DNA of 64,000 nucleotides from Nocardiopsis metallicus (GTDB lineage Bacteria; Actinomycetota; Actinomycetes; Streptosporangiales; Streptosporangiaceae), in NCBI RefSeq assembly GCF_014201115.1, contig NZ_JACHDO010000001.1, positions 1,798,001-1,862,000 of the forward strand, given 5' to 3'. The notes beneath the pieces were generated by a model, which had not been told where the DNA came from, searched no databases, and saw nothing but the letters and a program-made list of their open reading frames with translations. The translations under genes and the position numbers were made by a program. Shown here piece by piece: positions 8,512 to 17,326 of this stretch. Numbering within the stretch: position 1 is the first letter of the stretch; each line of letters opens with the position of its first letter.

Positions 8512-9462
8512 ATGGTCCGGTCCCACCCCACGACCAGAAGGCCCCGATGTCGACCCCGGCCCTCCCGCCACCCGCCCCAGGCACCCCCCCCAAACCCGCC
8601 GAGCGACCCCACCGCTCAGCACCTCAGAGGGCGCCCCACCCCCCGCAAACTGGTCGCGATGCTGACCGCCCTCACCCTCCCCGCCATCGCCGTCCTGGCC
8701 GCCGGAATCGCCTACCACATGCCCCGCACCCAGGTCGGGCTCTCCCACACCCCGGCCCAGGCTCCACCCCAGGGCACCGACCTCGCCGCAGCGGCACTGC
8801 GCCAGCTCCAGGACGCCTCCACCTACCGGATCAGCGGCCTGGTCCACGAAGGCGACGGCGGCGGCCCCTACCAGGACCGGCCCACCGACACCCGCCGTGT
8901 GCTCGGTCTCTCCCACCAGTGGTTCACCCACACCACCCAACCCACCCCCGCGGTGCTGGTCGACCGTGCCGGCGACGGAGCCGCCCCCACCAGCATGTGG
9001 GTCCACGACACCCCGGTGATCTCCTGGGGACGCGACCCCTACGAATGGTTCCACGACAACCCCGTCTACGACCTGGACGAGGAGTCCTTCTTCCCCGTCC
9101 AGACCACGCTGGAGGCCATCGTCAACGACGGGACCATCGCTGATCAACGCCGCGCTCCCTTCCGCGCACAACTGACACCCGCCATGGGCGAGAACGACAC
9201 CGACCACGCCGAGCGCCCCGCCGTCCGGTTGGAAGGCAGTGTCCAAAGCGCCGAAGGCACGACGGAGTTCGTCCTGTTCACCACGGTGAAGGGGACCCCA
9301 CTGGGACTGTCGGCCGAGACCACCCGCAGCGGTGCCGACCAGCAAGAGGCCGAATTCACCACCTACTCGGAATACGAGATCCACAGCCTCGACGAGCCCG
9401 TCGACCTCACCGTGCCCGCACCGGACGAGATCGGCCCCTGGGAGGACGCCGGAGGACCCTGA
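8512..9462 (+). CDS. Hypothetical membrane-anchored secreted protein, suspected N-terminal frameshift
   Basis: No family recognised. After a Pro-rich cytosolic segment there is one transmembrane helix (MLTALTLPAIAVLAAGIAYH), then ~240 exported residues with the layout of LppX/LprG-like or lipoprotein-style sensors (ALRQLQDASTYRISGLV, then SHQWFTHTT and WVHDTPVISWG). The N-terminus is doubtful. ATG 8547 in another frame gives a natural Pro-rich start, and a frame change within the C8 run at 8584-8591 would join it to the helix. Starts 8482 and 8512 in the present frame are the alternatives; 8512 has GGGAAG 5 nt upstream. Type II membrane orientation is likely. Confidence 0.6.
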   Translation: MVRSHPTTRRPRCRPRPSRHPPQAPPPNPPSDPTAQHLRGRPTPRKLVAMLTALTLPAIAVLAAGIAYHMPRTQVGLSHTPAQAPPQGTDLAAAALRQLQDASTYRISGLVHEGDGGGPYQDRPTDTRRVLGLSHQWFTHTTQPTPAVLVDRAGDGAAPTSMWVHDTPVISWGRDPYEWFHDNPVYDLDEESFFPVQTTLEAIVNDGTIADQRRAPFRAQLTPAMGENDTDHAERPAVRLEGSVQSAEGTTEFVLFTTVKGTPLGLSAETTRSGADQQEAEFTTYSEYEIHSLDEPVDLTVPAPDEIGPWEDAGGP

Positions 9463-9511
9463 CCCACCACAGGCACGTGGCCCACCCCGCACCGCCCCGT
9501 GCCCGTGTTCC

Positions 9512-10738
9512 TCAGGCGGGCTTGGCGCTCCCGGACGGCGACAGGTCCTTGACCACCCGGGAGGGTTTGCCCGACAGCGAGGTCGCCATCCACCGCTCCA
9601 CCCCCGGCAGCGCCGACAGACGCAGGAACAACCGCCGCAACCGCAACCGGCCCGGAGTGCTGGGCAAGAACCAGGAGGTTCCGGTGCGAGCCGCTCGCTG
9701 GCGCTCCTCCACCACCGGCCGCCACCGCTGTTCGTAGCGCTCCAACCCCTCGGCCAGAGTGCCCGCGCGCGCCAACTCCTCCCCCAGAACGTAGGCGCCG
9801 CCCATCCCCATCGACGCGCCCTGGCCCGCCAGCAGCGACACCGCCTGGCAGGCGTCACCTATCAGCACCGTGCGCCCGCGGCTCCACCGCTCCATCTCCA
9901 CCTGGGCGACGTGGTCGTAGTAGATCTGACCGGGTTCGGGGCACAGCTCCAATGCCCGGGGCACCAGCCAGCCCAGCCCGGCGTAGGCCCGACGCAACTC
10001 GGCCCGCGGGTCCTCGGGCAGCGTGGTGTCATCGGTGCGGTGCACGGTGAAGGCCGCCACCCGATCCCCCTCCAACGCGTACAACCCCATCTGCGCGCCC
10101 AGGCTGTCGGTGAGCTGGAAACGGCCCCGGGTCGCGGCGTGCACCCGCGCGTCGTGGAAGGTGAACGCACCTGTGTGGAACCCCAGGTGACGCAGGTACC
10201 GCTCCTCCTCGCCGAAGACCAGTCTCCGCACGGTGGAGTGGATGCCGTCGGCCCCCACCAACAGGTCGGCCTCCACCACCTGACCATCGCCCAACCGCAC
10301 CCGCACCCCGCTCCCGTGTTCGGTGATCTGCTCGGGGGTGCTGGAGTAGCGCACCTCCACCCGAGCGGGCAACGACTCACGCAGGGCCCGCTCCAGGTCC
10401 GGGCGCATGATCGAGACCAACTCACCGCCCAGGGCACGGGCGTAGCCCTCGAACTTGATCGCGGCGCGCTGGCGGCCGTGCTCGTCCACCAGGGCGGCCT
10501 CGGGGAAGCGGTGGCCCAGCTCGCGCAGCCGGGGCAGGAGCCCCATCGCCGCAGCGGCGTCGTAGCCGGGCCCGAAGAAGTCGATCATGTAACCCTGCGG
10601 CCGCGGACCCGGCGCCCGCTCCAGCACACTCACCCGCCAACCGTGCCGGTCCAGGCGCTGGGCCAGGGCCAGACCGGCGATCCCGGCCCCGACGATAACC
10701 GCCCGAGCGGGCCATTGGGGTGTGTTCGTGGTGCTCAT
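9512..10738 (-). CDS. FAD-dependent aromatic-type monooxygenase
   Basis: A 408-residue group A flavoprotein monooxygenase (PHBH fold). The N-terminal FAD motif is AVIVGAGIAGLALAQRL, the mid DG motif is DLLVGADGIHSTVRRL, and the C-terminal GD motif is VLIGDACQAVSLLAGQG. Uses NAD(P)H and O2 to hydroxylate or inactivate small molecules. The ATG overlaps the stop of the TetR gene by ATGA (10735-10738), so regulator and enzyme form one operon. That layout is common for drug- or phenol-inducible monooxygenases, including antibiotic-inactivating ones. The substrate cannot be named. Confidence 0.93.
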   Translation of the reverse strand: MSTTNTPQWPARAVIVGAGIAGLALAQRLDRHGWRVSVLERAPGPRPQGYMIDFFGPGYDAAAAMGLLPRLRELGHRFPEAALVDEHGRQRAAIKFEGYARALGGELVSIMRPDLERALRESLPARVEVRYSSTPEQITEHGSGVRVRLGDGQVVEADLLVGADGIHSTVRRLVFGEEERYLRHLGFHTGAFTFHDARVHAATRGRFQLTDSLGAQMGLYALEGDRVAAFTVHRTDDTTLPEDPRAELRRAYAGLGWLVPRALELCPEPGQIYYDHVAQVEMERWSRGRTVLIGDACQAVSLLAGQGASMGMGGAYVLGEELARAGTLAEGLERYEQRWRPVVEERQRAARTGTSWFLPSTPGRLRLRRLFLRLSALPGVERWMATSLSGKPSRVVKDLSPSGSAKPA

Positions 10739-11313
10739 CCTTGCTCCTTGTCGGTGGGGTGGGCGGGCACCAGCAGGCGCCGCAGCACGGGTGCGACGGC
10801 GGAGGCGTCCAGTGCGGGGTCCAGGGCGCGGTGCAACATGACGCCGTCCACGGCCGAGGCCAGCACCCGGGCGGTGGCCTCGGGGTCGGCGATGCCGCCG
10901 GCGCGCAGCCAGTCGGCCAGGGGGGCGCGGAAGCGCTCCAGCACGGCGGTGATGCCGCGGCGCAGCTCGGCGTCGCGCCCGGCCGCGAGGTAGGCCTCGA
11001 CGAACAGCGTGGAGGCGGGGTCATCGCCCGGGTAGGCGTCCAGGGCCGCCAGGGCCAGGTCCAACCCCTCCTGGGGTGTGGTGCCTTCCAGCTGGGCCAG
11101 GGTCTGCTCGGCCACGGATGCCATCACCCCCAGGGCCGCCTCGTTGAGCAGGGCGTTCAGCGAGGGGAAGTGGTAGTGCACCAGGCCCGCTCCCACCCCG
11201 GCCCGCTCGGCCAGCACCCGGGTGCTCACCGCGGACCACCCCCGTTCGGCGATGAGCTCACTGGCCGCCGTGAGCAGGCGCTCGCGCACCTGTCGGCTCC
11301 GTTCGGTCCCCAC
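10735..11313 (-). CDS. TetR-family repressor
   Basis: A 192-residue regulator. The N-terminal HTH is typical (LLTAASELIAERGWSAVSTR, LAERAGVGAGLVHYHFPS). The C-terminal domain resembles TetR_C ligand domains (YLAAGRDAELRRGITAVLER). The GTG start at 11313 has GAGGAGG upstream at ~6 nt. Cotranscribed with the monooxygenase by a 4-bp overlap and probably autoregulated through the inverted repeat just upstream. Confidence 0.92.
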   Translation of the reverse strand: MGTERSRQVRERLLTAASELIAERGWSAVSTRVLAERAGVGAGLVHYHFPSLNALLNEAALGVMASVAEQTLAQLEGTTPQEGLDLALAALDAYPGDDPASTLFVEAYLAAGRDAELRRGITAVLERFRAPLADWLRAGGIADPEATARVLASAVDGVMLHRALDPALDASAVAPVLRRLLVPAHPTDKEQG

Positions 11314-11322
11314 GTGTGCCCT

Positions 11323-11385
11323 CCTCGAAAATTCTTTGGCCGATCGCCCTGGACGACTGCCTTGGTCAGCCGCCCAATTTCGAGG
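11323..11385. promoter_or_regulatory. Long-spaced inverted repeat upstream of tetR
   Basis: CCTCGAAAATT (11323-11333) and AATTTCGAGG (11376-11385) are inverted copies with one extra A in the left arm, 42 bp apart. They are the only AT-rich words in this leader and bracket the region where the tetR promoter must lie. A plausible repressor site or a leader hairpin. Confidence 0.4.
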
Positions 11386-11463
11386 ATGTCACGAAACCCG
11401 CCCCCCGTAAAGCCCTGCGGGCTCCCAACCCCCGCCGGGAGGTTCGAAGCCCGCAAGGGGAGA

Positions 11464-12012
11464 TCACACCACGACGAAGGAGAAGTCCCCCATCGTCCTG
11501 CGCTTGAGCGGGATGTCGGCCTTGACCCTGCGCAGCACCTCACCGCGGCTGATCCCCAGCCCGTGCGCGATGAGCTGTTCGGGGCGCACCGGCACGGGCT
11601 GATCGAAGGTGACCCGCACTTCCAGGGGCCAGGGATCATCCGCGACCTGAGGGGCGTGGAGTTCCCAGCAGCCCCGCCAGTCGAGCACGAAGCGGTGGCG
11701 CCTGGCGAGTGCGGGGTCGAGCAGGACTCCCGCGACCAGGTCAGCACAGTTCTTCGTGTACCCCTCCAGGAGGTGGACGGGCAGGGAGCGGACCGGGATC
11801 CGGTGGTGGACGGTGAGCCTGCTGGTGCGGTCACAACCCACACAGTTGACCAGCAGCCACACGTCCAGAAGTTTGCCGTTGGCGTTGACACGGAACCTGC
11901 CCGCACCCGTGGTGGCCCGCTCGGCGGGGCAGTCCACACACGGCAGGGCGAGCAGGGGCAGGCGCGTGCGACGCACGGCCCAGGGCAGCACGAAAGAAGA
12001 TCGCGTAGACAT
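11464..12012 (-). CDS. DUF1062 protein
   Basis: A 182-residue protein matching DUF1062: a zinc-ribbon-like N-terminus with LPCVDCPAERA and VNCVGCDRTSRL (two CxxC pairs), then PVRSLPVHLLEGYTKNC, and a C-terminal half ending IPLKRRTMGDFSF. ATG 12012 is chosen because the family starts a few residues before the WAVRRT segment; the open frame extends to 12075. Function unknown. DUF1062 genes are often found beside small transcription factors, and here the TetR gene is downstream on the same strand with 150 bp between. Confidence 0.83.
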   Translation of the reverse strand: MSTRSSFVLPWAVRRTRLPLLALPCVDCPAERATTGAGRFRVNANGKLLDVWLLVNCVGCDRTSRLTVHHRIPVRSLPVHLLEGYTKNCADLVAGVLLDPALARRHRFVLDWRGCWELHAPQVADDPWPLEVRVTFDQPVPVRPEQLIAHGLGISRGEVLRRVKADIPLKRRTMGDFSFVVV

Positions 12013-12198
12013 GACTCTCTTACAGACCTGACGAAAAGCACGGGAAACAGAGCCGACGGCGACGTCGGCGACCAATGCGGGAAAAGTCAGATCTAAAGAG
12101 CGGGGGGCGTCATGTGCGCGCGCGTCCTCTCGTAGGGGGCCCCGTCAACGTAGAGGAGCGCCTCGCGTCCGCGCCACCGGTTTTTCGGCGGAGCCGCC

Positions 12199-12708
12199 TC
12201 AGCGGTCGGGCACAGTACCGCCGTCGGCATCGGACTCGGGGTCGGGAAGGGGAACGCTCAAGCCGACCTTGACCGGGTCCAGCACCGGCAGGGTGTCGTA
12301 GCGGCGCACGTTGGCGTCGTTCATGAACAGCCGGTCTGACAACGCACGACAGGCCGCCAGGTTCCCGGTGATGAGCATGACCAGGTAGTCCCATTGTCCG
12401 GCCAGGTCGTAGCACTGCTGCACCCGCGGTTCGGCGAGCATCCGGGCGCGGAAGCGGGCGTGGTGCTCGGCCGACTCACGCTCCAGGGTCACCAGCACCA
12501 CCGCCAGGGTGGTGGCCCCCAGCGCGACCGGGTCCACCAGCGCGATTTGACCGGTGATGACCCCGGCCCGGTGGTAGGCGCGGATGCGGCGCTGGACCGC
12601 GCTGGGCGAGAGCCCCACCTGTTCACCGAGGTCGCGCAGGGTACGCCCGGCGTCCTGCTGCAGCAGACCGAGCAGGTGGTGGTCGATGGGGTCAGGTGTG
12701 AAGGACAC
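12199..12708 (-). CDS. Lrp/AsnC-family regulator
   Basis: A 169-residue regulator. The HTH covers DPIDHHLLGLLQQDAGRTL and LGEQVGLSPSAVQRRIRAY; the C-terminal RAM (ligand-binding) domain covers VLVTLERESAEHHARFRARM and CYDLAGQWDYLVMLI. The start is GTG 12708. A much longer open frame runs on to 13851 but is antisense to the lyase gene. Divergent from the PLP-dependent lyase, which it most likely controls in response to an amino acid. Confidence 0.92.
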   Translation of the reverse strand: MSFTPDPIDHHLLGLLQQDAGRTLRDLGEQVGLSPSAVQRRIRAYHRAGVITGQIALVDPVALGATTLAVVLVTLERESAEHHARFRARMLAEPRVQQCYDLAGQWDYLVMLITGNLAACRALSDRLFMNDANVRRYDTLPVLDPVKVGLSVPLPDPESDADGGTVPDR

Positions 12709-12712
12709 GCAA

Positions 12713-12720
12713 CAATATTG
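12713..12720. promoter_or_regulatory. CAATATTG palindrome, candidate Lrp site
   Basis: An AT-rich 8-bp palindrome stands alone in GC-rich DNA, 5 bp upstream of the Lrp GTG start and within the divergent region shared with the PLP lyase. Lrp/AsnC proteins bind short AT-centred dyads, so this is a reasonable autoregulatory site. Confidence 0.4.
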
Positions 12721-12882
12721 CGCCAGGGCCGAAAACTTTTCAATCGCGACCAGCGCCTTTCGCTCTACTGTCGAAGGAGCGGCCGCCCCCGAGAACGAGG
12801 GACTCTGCCTGCCCCGCCCCGCGTCGGCGTGCGCGCCGCACCGGACCGACCCCTCACCTCCTGCGAGAGAAAGGCCTTTGGC

Positions 12883-13830
12883 ATGCACACACTGGATCTG
12901 GACCTGGAGCGGATCGCTCGGGCCGCGGAACTGATCGACCCGGTCTTCCTCGACTCCCCGCAGTACGTGGACGAGCAGCTGTGCGCCGCGCTGGGGCGGC
13001 GGGTGCTGGTCAAGGTGGAGACCCTCAACCCGCTGCGCAGCTTCAAGGGCAGGGGCGCGGACCTGCTGGCCCGGGAGCTGGCGCCGGGAACGCGGATGGT
13101 GTGTACCTCCACCGGAAACTTCGGCCAGGCGGTGGGGTATGCGGCCACCCGGCACGGGCTGGGGGCGGAGGTGTTCGTTCCGGCGGGGATCAGCCAGGTC
13201 AAGCTCGCGCGGATGCGTTCGCTGGGCGCGCGGGTGCACGAGGCCAAGGGGAACGGTGTGGACGAGGCGGCCCGCGCCTTCGCCCGCTCCCACCCGGACG
13301 CGGTTTTCGTCGAGGACGGCCAGGACCCCCGCATCGCCGAGGGTGCGGGCACCATCGGTGTGGAGCTGTTGAAGGCGGGGCCGATCGACGCGGTGGTGCT
13401 GCCGGTGGGGGACGGGGCGCTGATCACGGGGGTGGCGCGTTGGTTGAAGGAGCATTCGCCCGCTACCCGCGTCGTGGGGGTGTGCGCGCAGGGCGCGCCG
13501 AGTATGGCCACCAGTTGGCGGTTGGGGCGGGCTGTGGGCACAGAGCGCGCGGACACCTTCGCCGAGGGGATCGCGATCAGTGATCCGATCCCGGCTTCGG
13601 TGGCGCGGATGCGGGTCTTGGTGGATCAGATGGTGGAGGTCTCCGATGCCCAGATACTCCGGGCGATGCGCACCGCGTTGGTGACGCTGGGGGTGGTGCC
13701 CGAGCCGGCGGGCGCGGCGGGGCTGGCGGCGATCGCCGCCCATGAGCTGCCGGGGGCGGTGGTGGCCACGCTCATCACGGGCGCCAATGTCGATCAGGGG
13801 CTGCTCCCCCGGCTGGTGTCGGCTCCCTGA
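12883..13830 (+). CDS. PLP-dependent lyase, threonine dehydratase/synthase fold
   Basis: A 315-residue fold type II PLP enzyme. The Schiff-base Lys is in NPLRSFKGRGADLL; STGNFGQAVGYAA matches the substrate-binding loop; LPVGDGALITGVARWL is the phosphate-binding glycine loop, although it reads GDG rather than the usual GGGG. The C-terminal Ser/Thr region is ITGANVDQG. ATG 12883 has GAGAGAAAGG upstream. Candidates are threonine/serine dehydratase, diaminopropionate lyase or a similar amino-acid eliminase. Divergent from the Lrp regulator, which suggests amino-acid-responsive catabolism. Confidence 0.9.
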   Translation: MHTLDLDLERIARAAELIDPVFLDSPQYVDEQLCAALGRRVLVKVETLNPLRSFKGRGADLLARELAPGTRMVCTSTGNFGQAVGYAATRHGLGAEVFVPAGISQVKLARMRSLGARVHEAKGNGVDEAARAFARSHPDAVFVEDGQDPRIAEGAGTIGVELLKAGPIDAVVLPVGDGALITGVARWLKEHSPATRVVGVCAQGAPSMATSWRLGRAVGTERADTFAEGIAISDPIPASVARMRVLVDQMVEVSDAQILRAMRTALVTLGVVPEPAGAAGLAAIAAHELPGAVVATLITGANVDQGLLPRLVSAP

Positions 13831-14123
13831 CGGGGCTGGATGTCGGAGCACCCCTCTGAATAACGTTTCGTTGATTACGTTATTAATTAACGTTAAGTGG
13901 TTTTCATGACGAAACGAATGCCCGTGGAGCTGGAAATCCTGACTTCCGATAACCGAACGTTCTAGGAAGCCAGACGCTCAGGGGTGCCCCAAGCCCCTCC
14001 CCGCCCCCGCAACGGCCCGCCAACGTTATTGAGACCAGGTCAGGACCCCACACAAACGAGACGGGTACACCCCCCGCTGTACTGTCCGGAGGTGTACCCG
14101 CCTACTGTGTCCCGCTCCTGCTC
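13831..14123. other. Intergenic region with AT-rich nested palindromes
   Basis: No convincing gene. Bases 13856-13920 are strikingly AT-rich and contain a perfect inverted repeat ACGTTA-TTAAT-TAACGT (13877-13893), the overlapping palindrome TTAACGTTAA (13887-13896), and outer arms CGTTTCGT (13864-13871) / ACGAAACG (13909-13916). A 19-codon ORF (ATG 13906 to TAG 13965) begins inside it and has no recognisable product. A further AACGTTATTGA word occurs near 14022. Confidence 0.6.
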
Positions 14124-14565
14124 TCAAGGCACCTCCAGGACGAAGACGCACAAGAGAAAACCGATCCTGGTCGAGGGCCCCTGGAAGTCCTCGGGAAACA
14201 ACGCACGAGCGGCCGCGTCGGGCTGGGGCTCGCTGATCACACACAGCCGAAAAACCGCACCGGTGAAGGCACCGGTCATCGCGTGCAGGGGATCGGCCAG
14301 ATCGCCACCCGCAGATCCACCTCATCCCCCCAGGCGCCGCCTGGCCAACGCCACCGTCGAAGCACTGGCGTCGATACCGCTCACCTGGGCCGCGCTCGCC
14401 CAGAGCGGCCGAGAGCGGGCCCGCCCCGCAGCCCGCGTTCAGGATCCGCCGCCCGAACACCTACCCGACCAAGGACAGCATCGCGGGCCGCTCGTAGTAG
14501 GCGTTCTGGATACCGCTTTCGCTGGGGGCCGCGTAGTCCTCGGCGAAACCGTCGTAGTCGTTCAC
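14124..14565 (-). pseudogene. Decayed class I SAM-dependent methyltransferase
   Basis: Pieces of one methyltransferase lie in different frames. The N-terminus NDYDGFAEDYAAPSESG (GTG 14565) meets an in-frame TAG at 14461-14463. Motif I follows in the same frame (RRILNAGCGAGPLSAAL). The next segment (VSGIDASASTVALARRRLG) needs a frame change, a further shift occurs at a C6 run (14326-14331), and the C-terminus RLCVISEPQPDAAARALF ends in FVLEVP and a stop at 14124. About 100 residues expected between the DLADPL segment and the C-terminus are missing, so there is also an internal deletion. Clearly non-functional. Confidence 0.82.
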
Positions 14566-14665
14566 CCGAACCCCGTCCACAGACGAGGCAGGGACGTCAG
14601 TTGCTCGATCCTTCACCGGAGCCTGGTGCGCACCCGACCGCGTCCGACAGGACCACCGGGCACCT

Positions 14666-15269
14666 TCACCCGGAGGGCGGAGGCCTGCCGTCCCACTCAC
14701 TCAACGGGGCGGTGTACCAACGCCACCCCCGCCCGCCCGGCACCCCGGCCAACTCCACCCGGCCGTGCACCCACAACAGACACCGCCACGCATCCATGCC
14801 GGGCTCCTGCCAGGGAAAGAGCCGCGCCAACACCCGGCCGGCCAACCCCTGATCCACACAGAAGTCCTCCCCCCCAACCGGTGGCCGCGTCATGGGTGTG
14901 CACCAAGATCTCCGCGCACGCCATCGCCGCGAACCCCGAAGGGTCGGACGCGCCCATCGGATGGAACCCGCGCGCACTCGACGGATGGGCGTCCACGCTC
15001 ATCGCGCACAGCCGTGCGGCGCTGTTCAAGGAACGCAGCAGCGCGTGGGGGTCTGCGTCCGGCCGCACCGTGATCTCGAAGGCTGCCTCATCTGCGGTGC
15101 CGCCGATCAGATCCAGGCAGTACCACAACGGGCCCTGTGCGGCGTGGGCCAGTACCGAGGCCACGGTGAAGTCCATCCCGGGAATGGCCGCCGACCAGTC
15201 ACGCCCCAGGCGGGGCTCCAGGAACTCCAGTGCCGTATCGGCCGCCGCCCGCACATCTTCGCCTCGCAT
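14666..15269 (-). pseudogene. Maleylpyruvate isomerase-like (DinB-fold) protein, frameshifted
   Basis: The N-terminal ~140 residues (GMDFTVASVLAHAAQGPLWY, AAMACAEILVHTHDAATG) match the mycothiol-dependent maleylpyruvate isomerase N-terminal / TIGR03083-like fold; the His residues are the metal ligands. The C-terminal part (EDFCVDQGLAGRVLARLFPW, then LLWVHGRVELAG) continues in another frame, joined across a run of seven C at 14869-14875 (G7 on the coding strand). Removing one base restores a normal ~200-residue protein, so this is a recent lesion or a sequencing error. ATG 15269 is preceded at 7 nt by TAGACT (leaderless); ATG 15299 is an alternative. Confidence 0.75.
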
Positions 15270-15299
15270 GCGGGGGAGTCTAACCACGGCCACCGACAT

Positions 15300-15687
15300 C
15301 GCCTCGGGCGAACCCTTCCGAGGCCAGAAGAATAACTACGGGACGGAGCAGTAGACCTTCGACCACTCACCGCTCGAAGGTGAGCCCCTCCAACGCCCGG
15401 GTCGTGCCCGCCTCCCCCCTACGGCGAGGCGGGCTTCGCCGAGCTGCCGAACAGGCTCCACCTTGGAAGCCGCGACACACCGCCGCATCAGTGCACGCTT
15501 CCACGAACCCGTCTTCTGTGAGGGTGCCCCCTTCTCCCGCGCGCGCCCAGACCGGCCCCCGGATGATCCGACCACCCTCGACGACGCCACCGCGACCCCG
15601 GGAACCACCCACCGCCCGACACCGCAGACACTCTCCTCACCCCGAAAACCCCGGGACGGGCCAGGCAAGGGCGTGCCAGGATCAGCG
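15300..15687. other. Intergenic region with strong hairpin
   Basis: No recognisable gene on either strand. It holds GCCCGCCTC (15406-15414) paired with GAGGCGGGC (15426-15434), a 9-bp perfect stem with an 11-nt loop and no adjacent U run. This could be a terminator or leader element. Both flanking genes point away from it, so regulatory sites for the aminoglycoside-phosphotransferase-like gene are expected in the right half. Confidence 0.5.
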
Positions 15688-16617
15688 ATGATGATCCACG
15701 ACGCCCTCGCCACCGCGCACACGATCGCCGAGCGCCACAACGTTCCCGCCGAGCACGTACTCCCCCTACCCGAAGGGGTGGCCAACCACGTACTGGCACT
15801 GGGCGAACACCTGGTCCTGCGCGTTCCGCGCGGCCCCGGATTCGAAGCGCACCTGCGCAAGGAGGCCGCACTCGTTCCACTCGCCCGCCAGGCCGGTGTC
15901 ACCACGCCCGCGCTGGTCGAGTTCACCGACCCGCCTGGCGGCACCCCGTACATGGTGCTGGAACGCGTGGCCGGTAGTGACCTGGTCGGCACCGAACCCG
16001 ACACCGCCCTCCTGGACCGCCTCGGCCGGGAACTCGCCCGCATCCACACCGTCCCCGTCGACGGCCTTGTCGGCCTACCACGCGACTCCGGGGTCACCGA
16101 CGCCGGTCCGCTACTGGAACGCCTCCTGGGTTCGGGGCACATCGACGCCGAGGCCGCCGACTGGCTGGGGGCCTGGTGTGAACACCTGTCAGCCCTCGTG
16201 CCCACGGGTGCGGACCCCGTCCTGGTCCACGGCGACATCGCACCGCAGAACCTGCTGGTGACACCGGGCAAAGACCTGGGCGGGATCGTGGACTGGGGTG
16301 ACGCCGCGGTGGCCGACCCAGCGATGGACTTCGCCAAACTCCCGCCCTGGTGGCTGCCCCGGGTCCTGAACGCCTACCGGAGCGAGGGCGGCGAGGCGAT
16401 CGGGCAGGGGTGGGAGGCCAGCGTGCTGTGGCACCATCTGACCTGGGCGTTGGGCCGTCTGGAGGACCCGGCTCCACAACCCGGTCAGCGGCACTGGACC
16501 GCGCCCCCGGCCAGCCGTCTCCTGGGGCTGCTGCGCCTGTTCGCCTCGAACCCTTCCGGGCCCTGGGCTGCCCTTGCGCCCAAAGGCCCGGCGGGCGGGG
16601 CAGCGGGACGGGGTTGA
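15688..16617 (+). CDS. Aminoglycoside phosphotransferase-family kinase
   Basis: A 309-residue small-molecule kinase with the APH/choline kinase fold. The catalytic loop is LVHGDIAPQNLLV (HxD and Asn), the metal-binding DFG equivalent is IVDWGDAAVADP, and the ATP hinge lies around PYMVLERVAGSD. The start at the double ATG (15688) has AGGA about 8 nt upstream. Convergent with the Mut7-C gene, only 4 bp apart. Could phosphorylate an antibiotic, a sugar or another metabolite; MPH- or APH(3'')-like specificity cannot be claimed. Confidence 0.88.
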   Translation: MMIHDALATAHTIAERHNVPAEHVLPLPEGVANHVLALGEHLVLRVPRGPGFEAHLRKEAALVPLARQAGVTTPALVEFTDPPGGTPYMVLERVAGSDLVGTEPDTALLDRLGRELARIHTVPVDGLVGLPRDSGVTDAGPLLERLLGSGHIDAEAADWLGAWCEHLSALVPTGADPVLVHGDIAPQNLLVTPGKDLGGIVDWGDAAVADPAMDFAKLPPWWLPRVLNAYRSEGGEAIGQGWEASVLWHHLTWALGRLEDPAPQPGQRHWTAPPASRLLGLLRLFASNPSGPWAALAPKGPAGGAAGRG

Positions 16618-16621
16618 GGGT

Positions 16622-17326
16622 TCAGCCCGGGTCCAGAAGGGCCTGGGCCCCGCACACAATCGGTTCGAGCCGCTCATGGTGGGCCCCGGGCCAGTACACC
16701 TGTCCACACGAGTGGCAGCGCGCGAAGGTGTCGTAGGTAGCGCGGGTGCCCGCACACAGGTGCTCGTCAACCTCACCCTTGGCAGCCGAAGTGAGCAGTC
16801 CGTTACAGGCCAGACACCGTGTCCACGGCTCCAGCGGCGGCGCGAACCTCTCCAGCACCTCACACAGCTGATCGTCGGGGCGGTCATGGCGGACATGCCC
16901 GCCCGTGTGCAGGTTCTTGCGACACAGCAGTTCGCGGTCGCGTGTGAGCAGAACGCGCCCTTCAGCGTTGGCCTGGCGGACCAGTGAGGGGTCGTCGCGG
17001 TCGTTGTCGTAGGCGGTGTCCACACCCAGGAGACGGAGCCTGCGCGCGAGCGTGCCCAGGTGGACGTCCAACAGGAACGTCGGCGGCCACTGCGGCAGGG
17101 GTTGGGGGCGTTCAACAGCGGCGACCTCGACGTGATCGCCGGGGTGCGGGCGGTAGGAGGATGTGACGGCCGCGCCGTGCACCGTGAACGCCCCGACCTC
17201 GGTCGGCGGGACACCGAGCGAGTCCACGATGTGGCCGAGGGTGGAGGTGGGATCAGGATCCAGGTGCACCTGTGCGTGCCGGTGGCATGGCAGTAGGAAG
17301 AAACGGAGCTCGGGCGCGAAGCGCAC
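16622..17326 (-). CDS. Mut7-C RNase-domain protein with ubiquitin-like N-terminus
   Basis: A 234-residue three-part protein: a beta-grasp (ubiquitin/ThiS-like) N-terminus (residues 1-80), a Mut7-C PIN-like nuclease core (TFLLDVHLGTLARRLRLLG with the first Asp, then YDNDRDDPSLV and RVLLTRDRELL), and a C-terminal zinc ribbon (RCLACNGLL and FARCHSCGQVYWPG, four Cys). Matches the actinobacterial Mut7-C ubiquitin/RNAse family. A role in RNA turnover is inferred from the fold only. The GTG start at 17326 lacks a Shine-Dalgarno. Confidence 0.88.
   Translation of the reverse strand: MRFAPELRFFLLPCHRHAQVHLDPDPTSTLGHIVDSLGVPPTEVGAFTVHGAAVTSSYRPHPGDHVEVAAVERPQPLPQWPPTFLLDVHLGTLARRLRLLGVDTAYDNDRDDPSLVRQANAEGRVLLTRDRELLCRKNLHTGGHVRHDRPDDQLCEVLERFAPPLEPWTRCLACNGLLTSAAKGEVDEHLCAGTRATYDTFARCHSCGQVYWPGAHHERLEPIVCGAQALLDPG

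Noticed and set aside
12709-13851. N-terminal extension of the Lrp gene across the PLP lyase
   Set aside because: The extension is antisense to a clear lyase gene; the Lrp family start fits GTG 12708.
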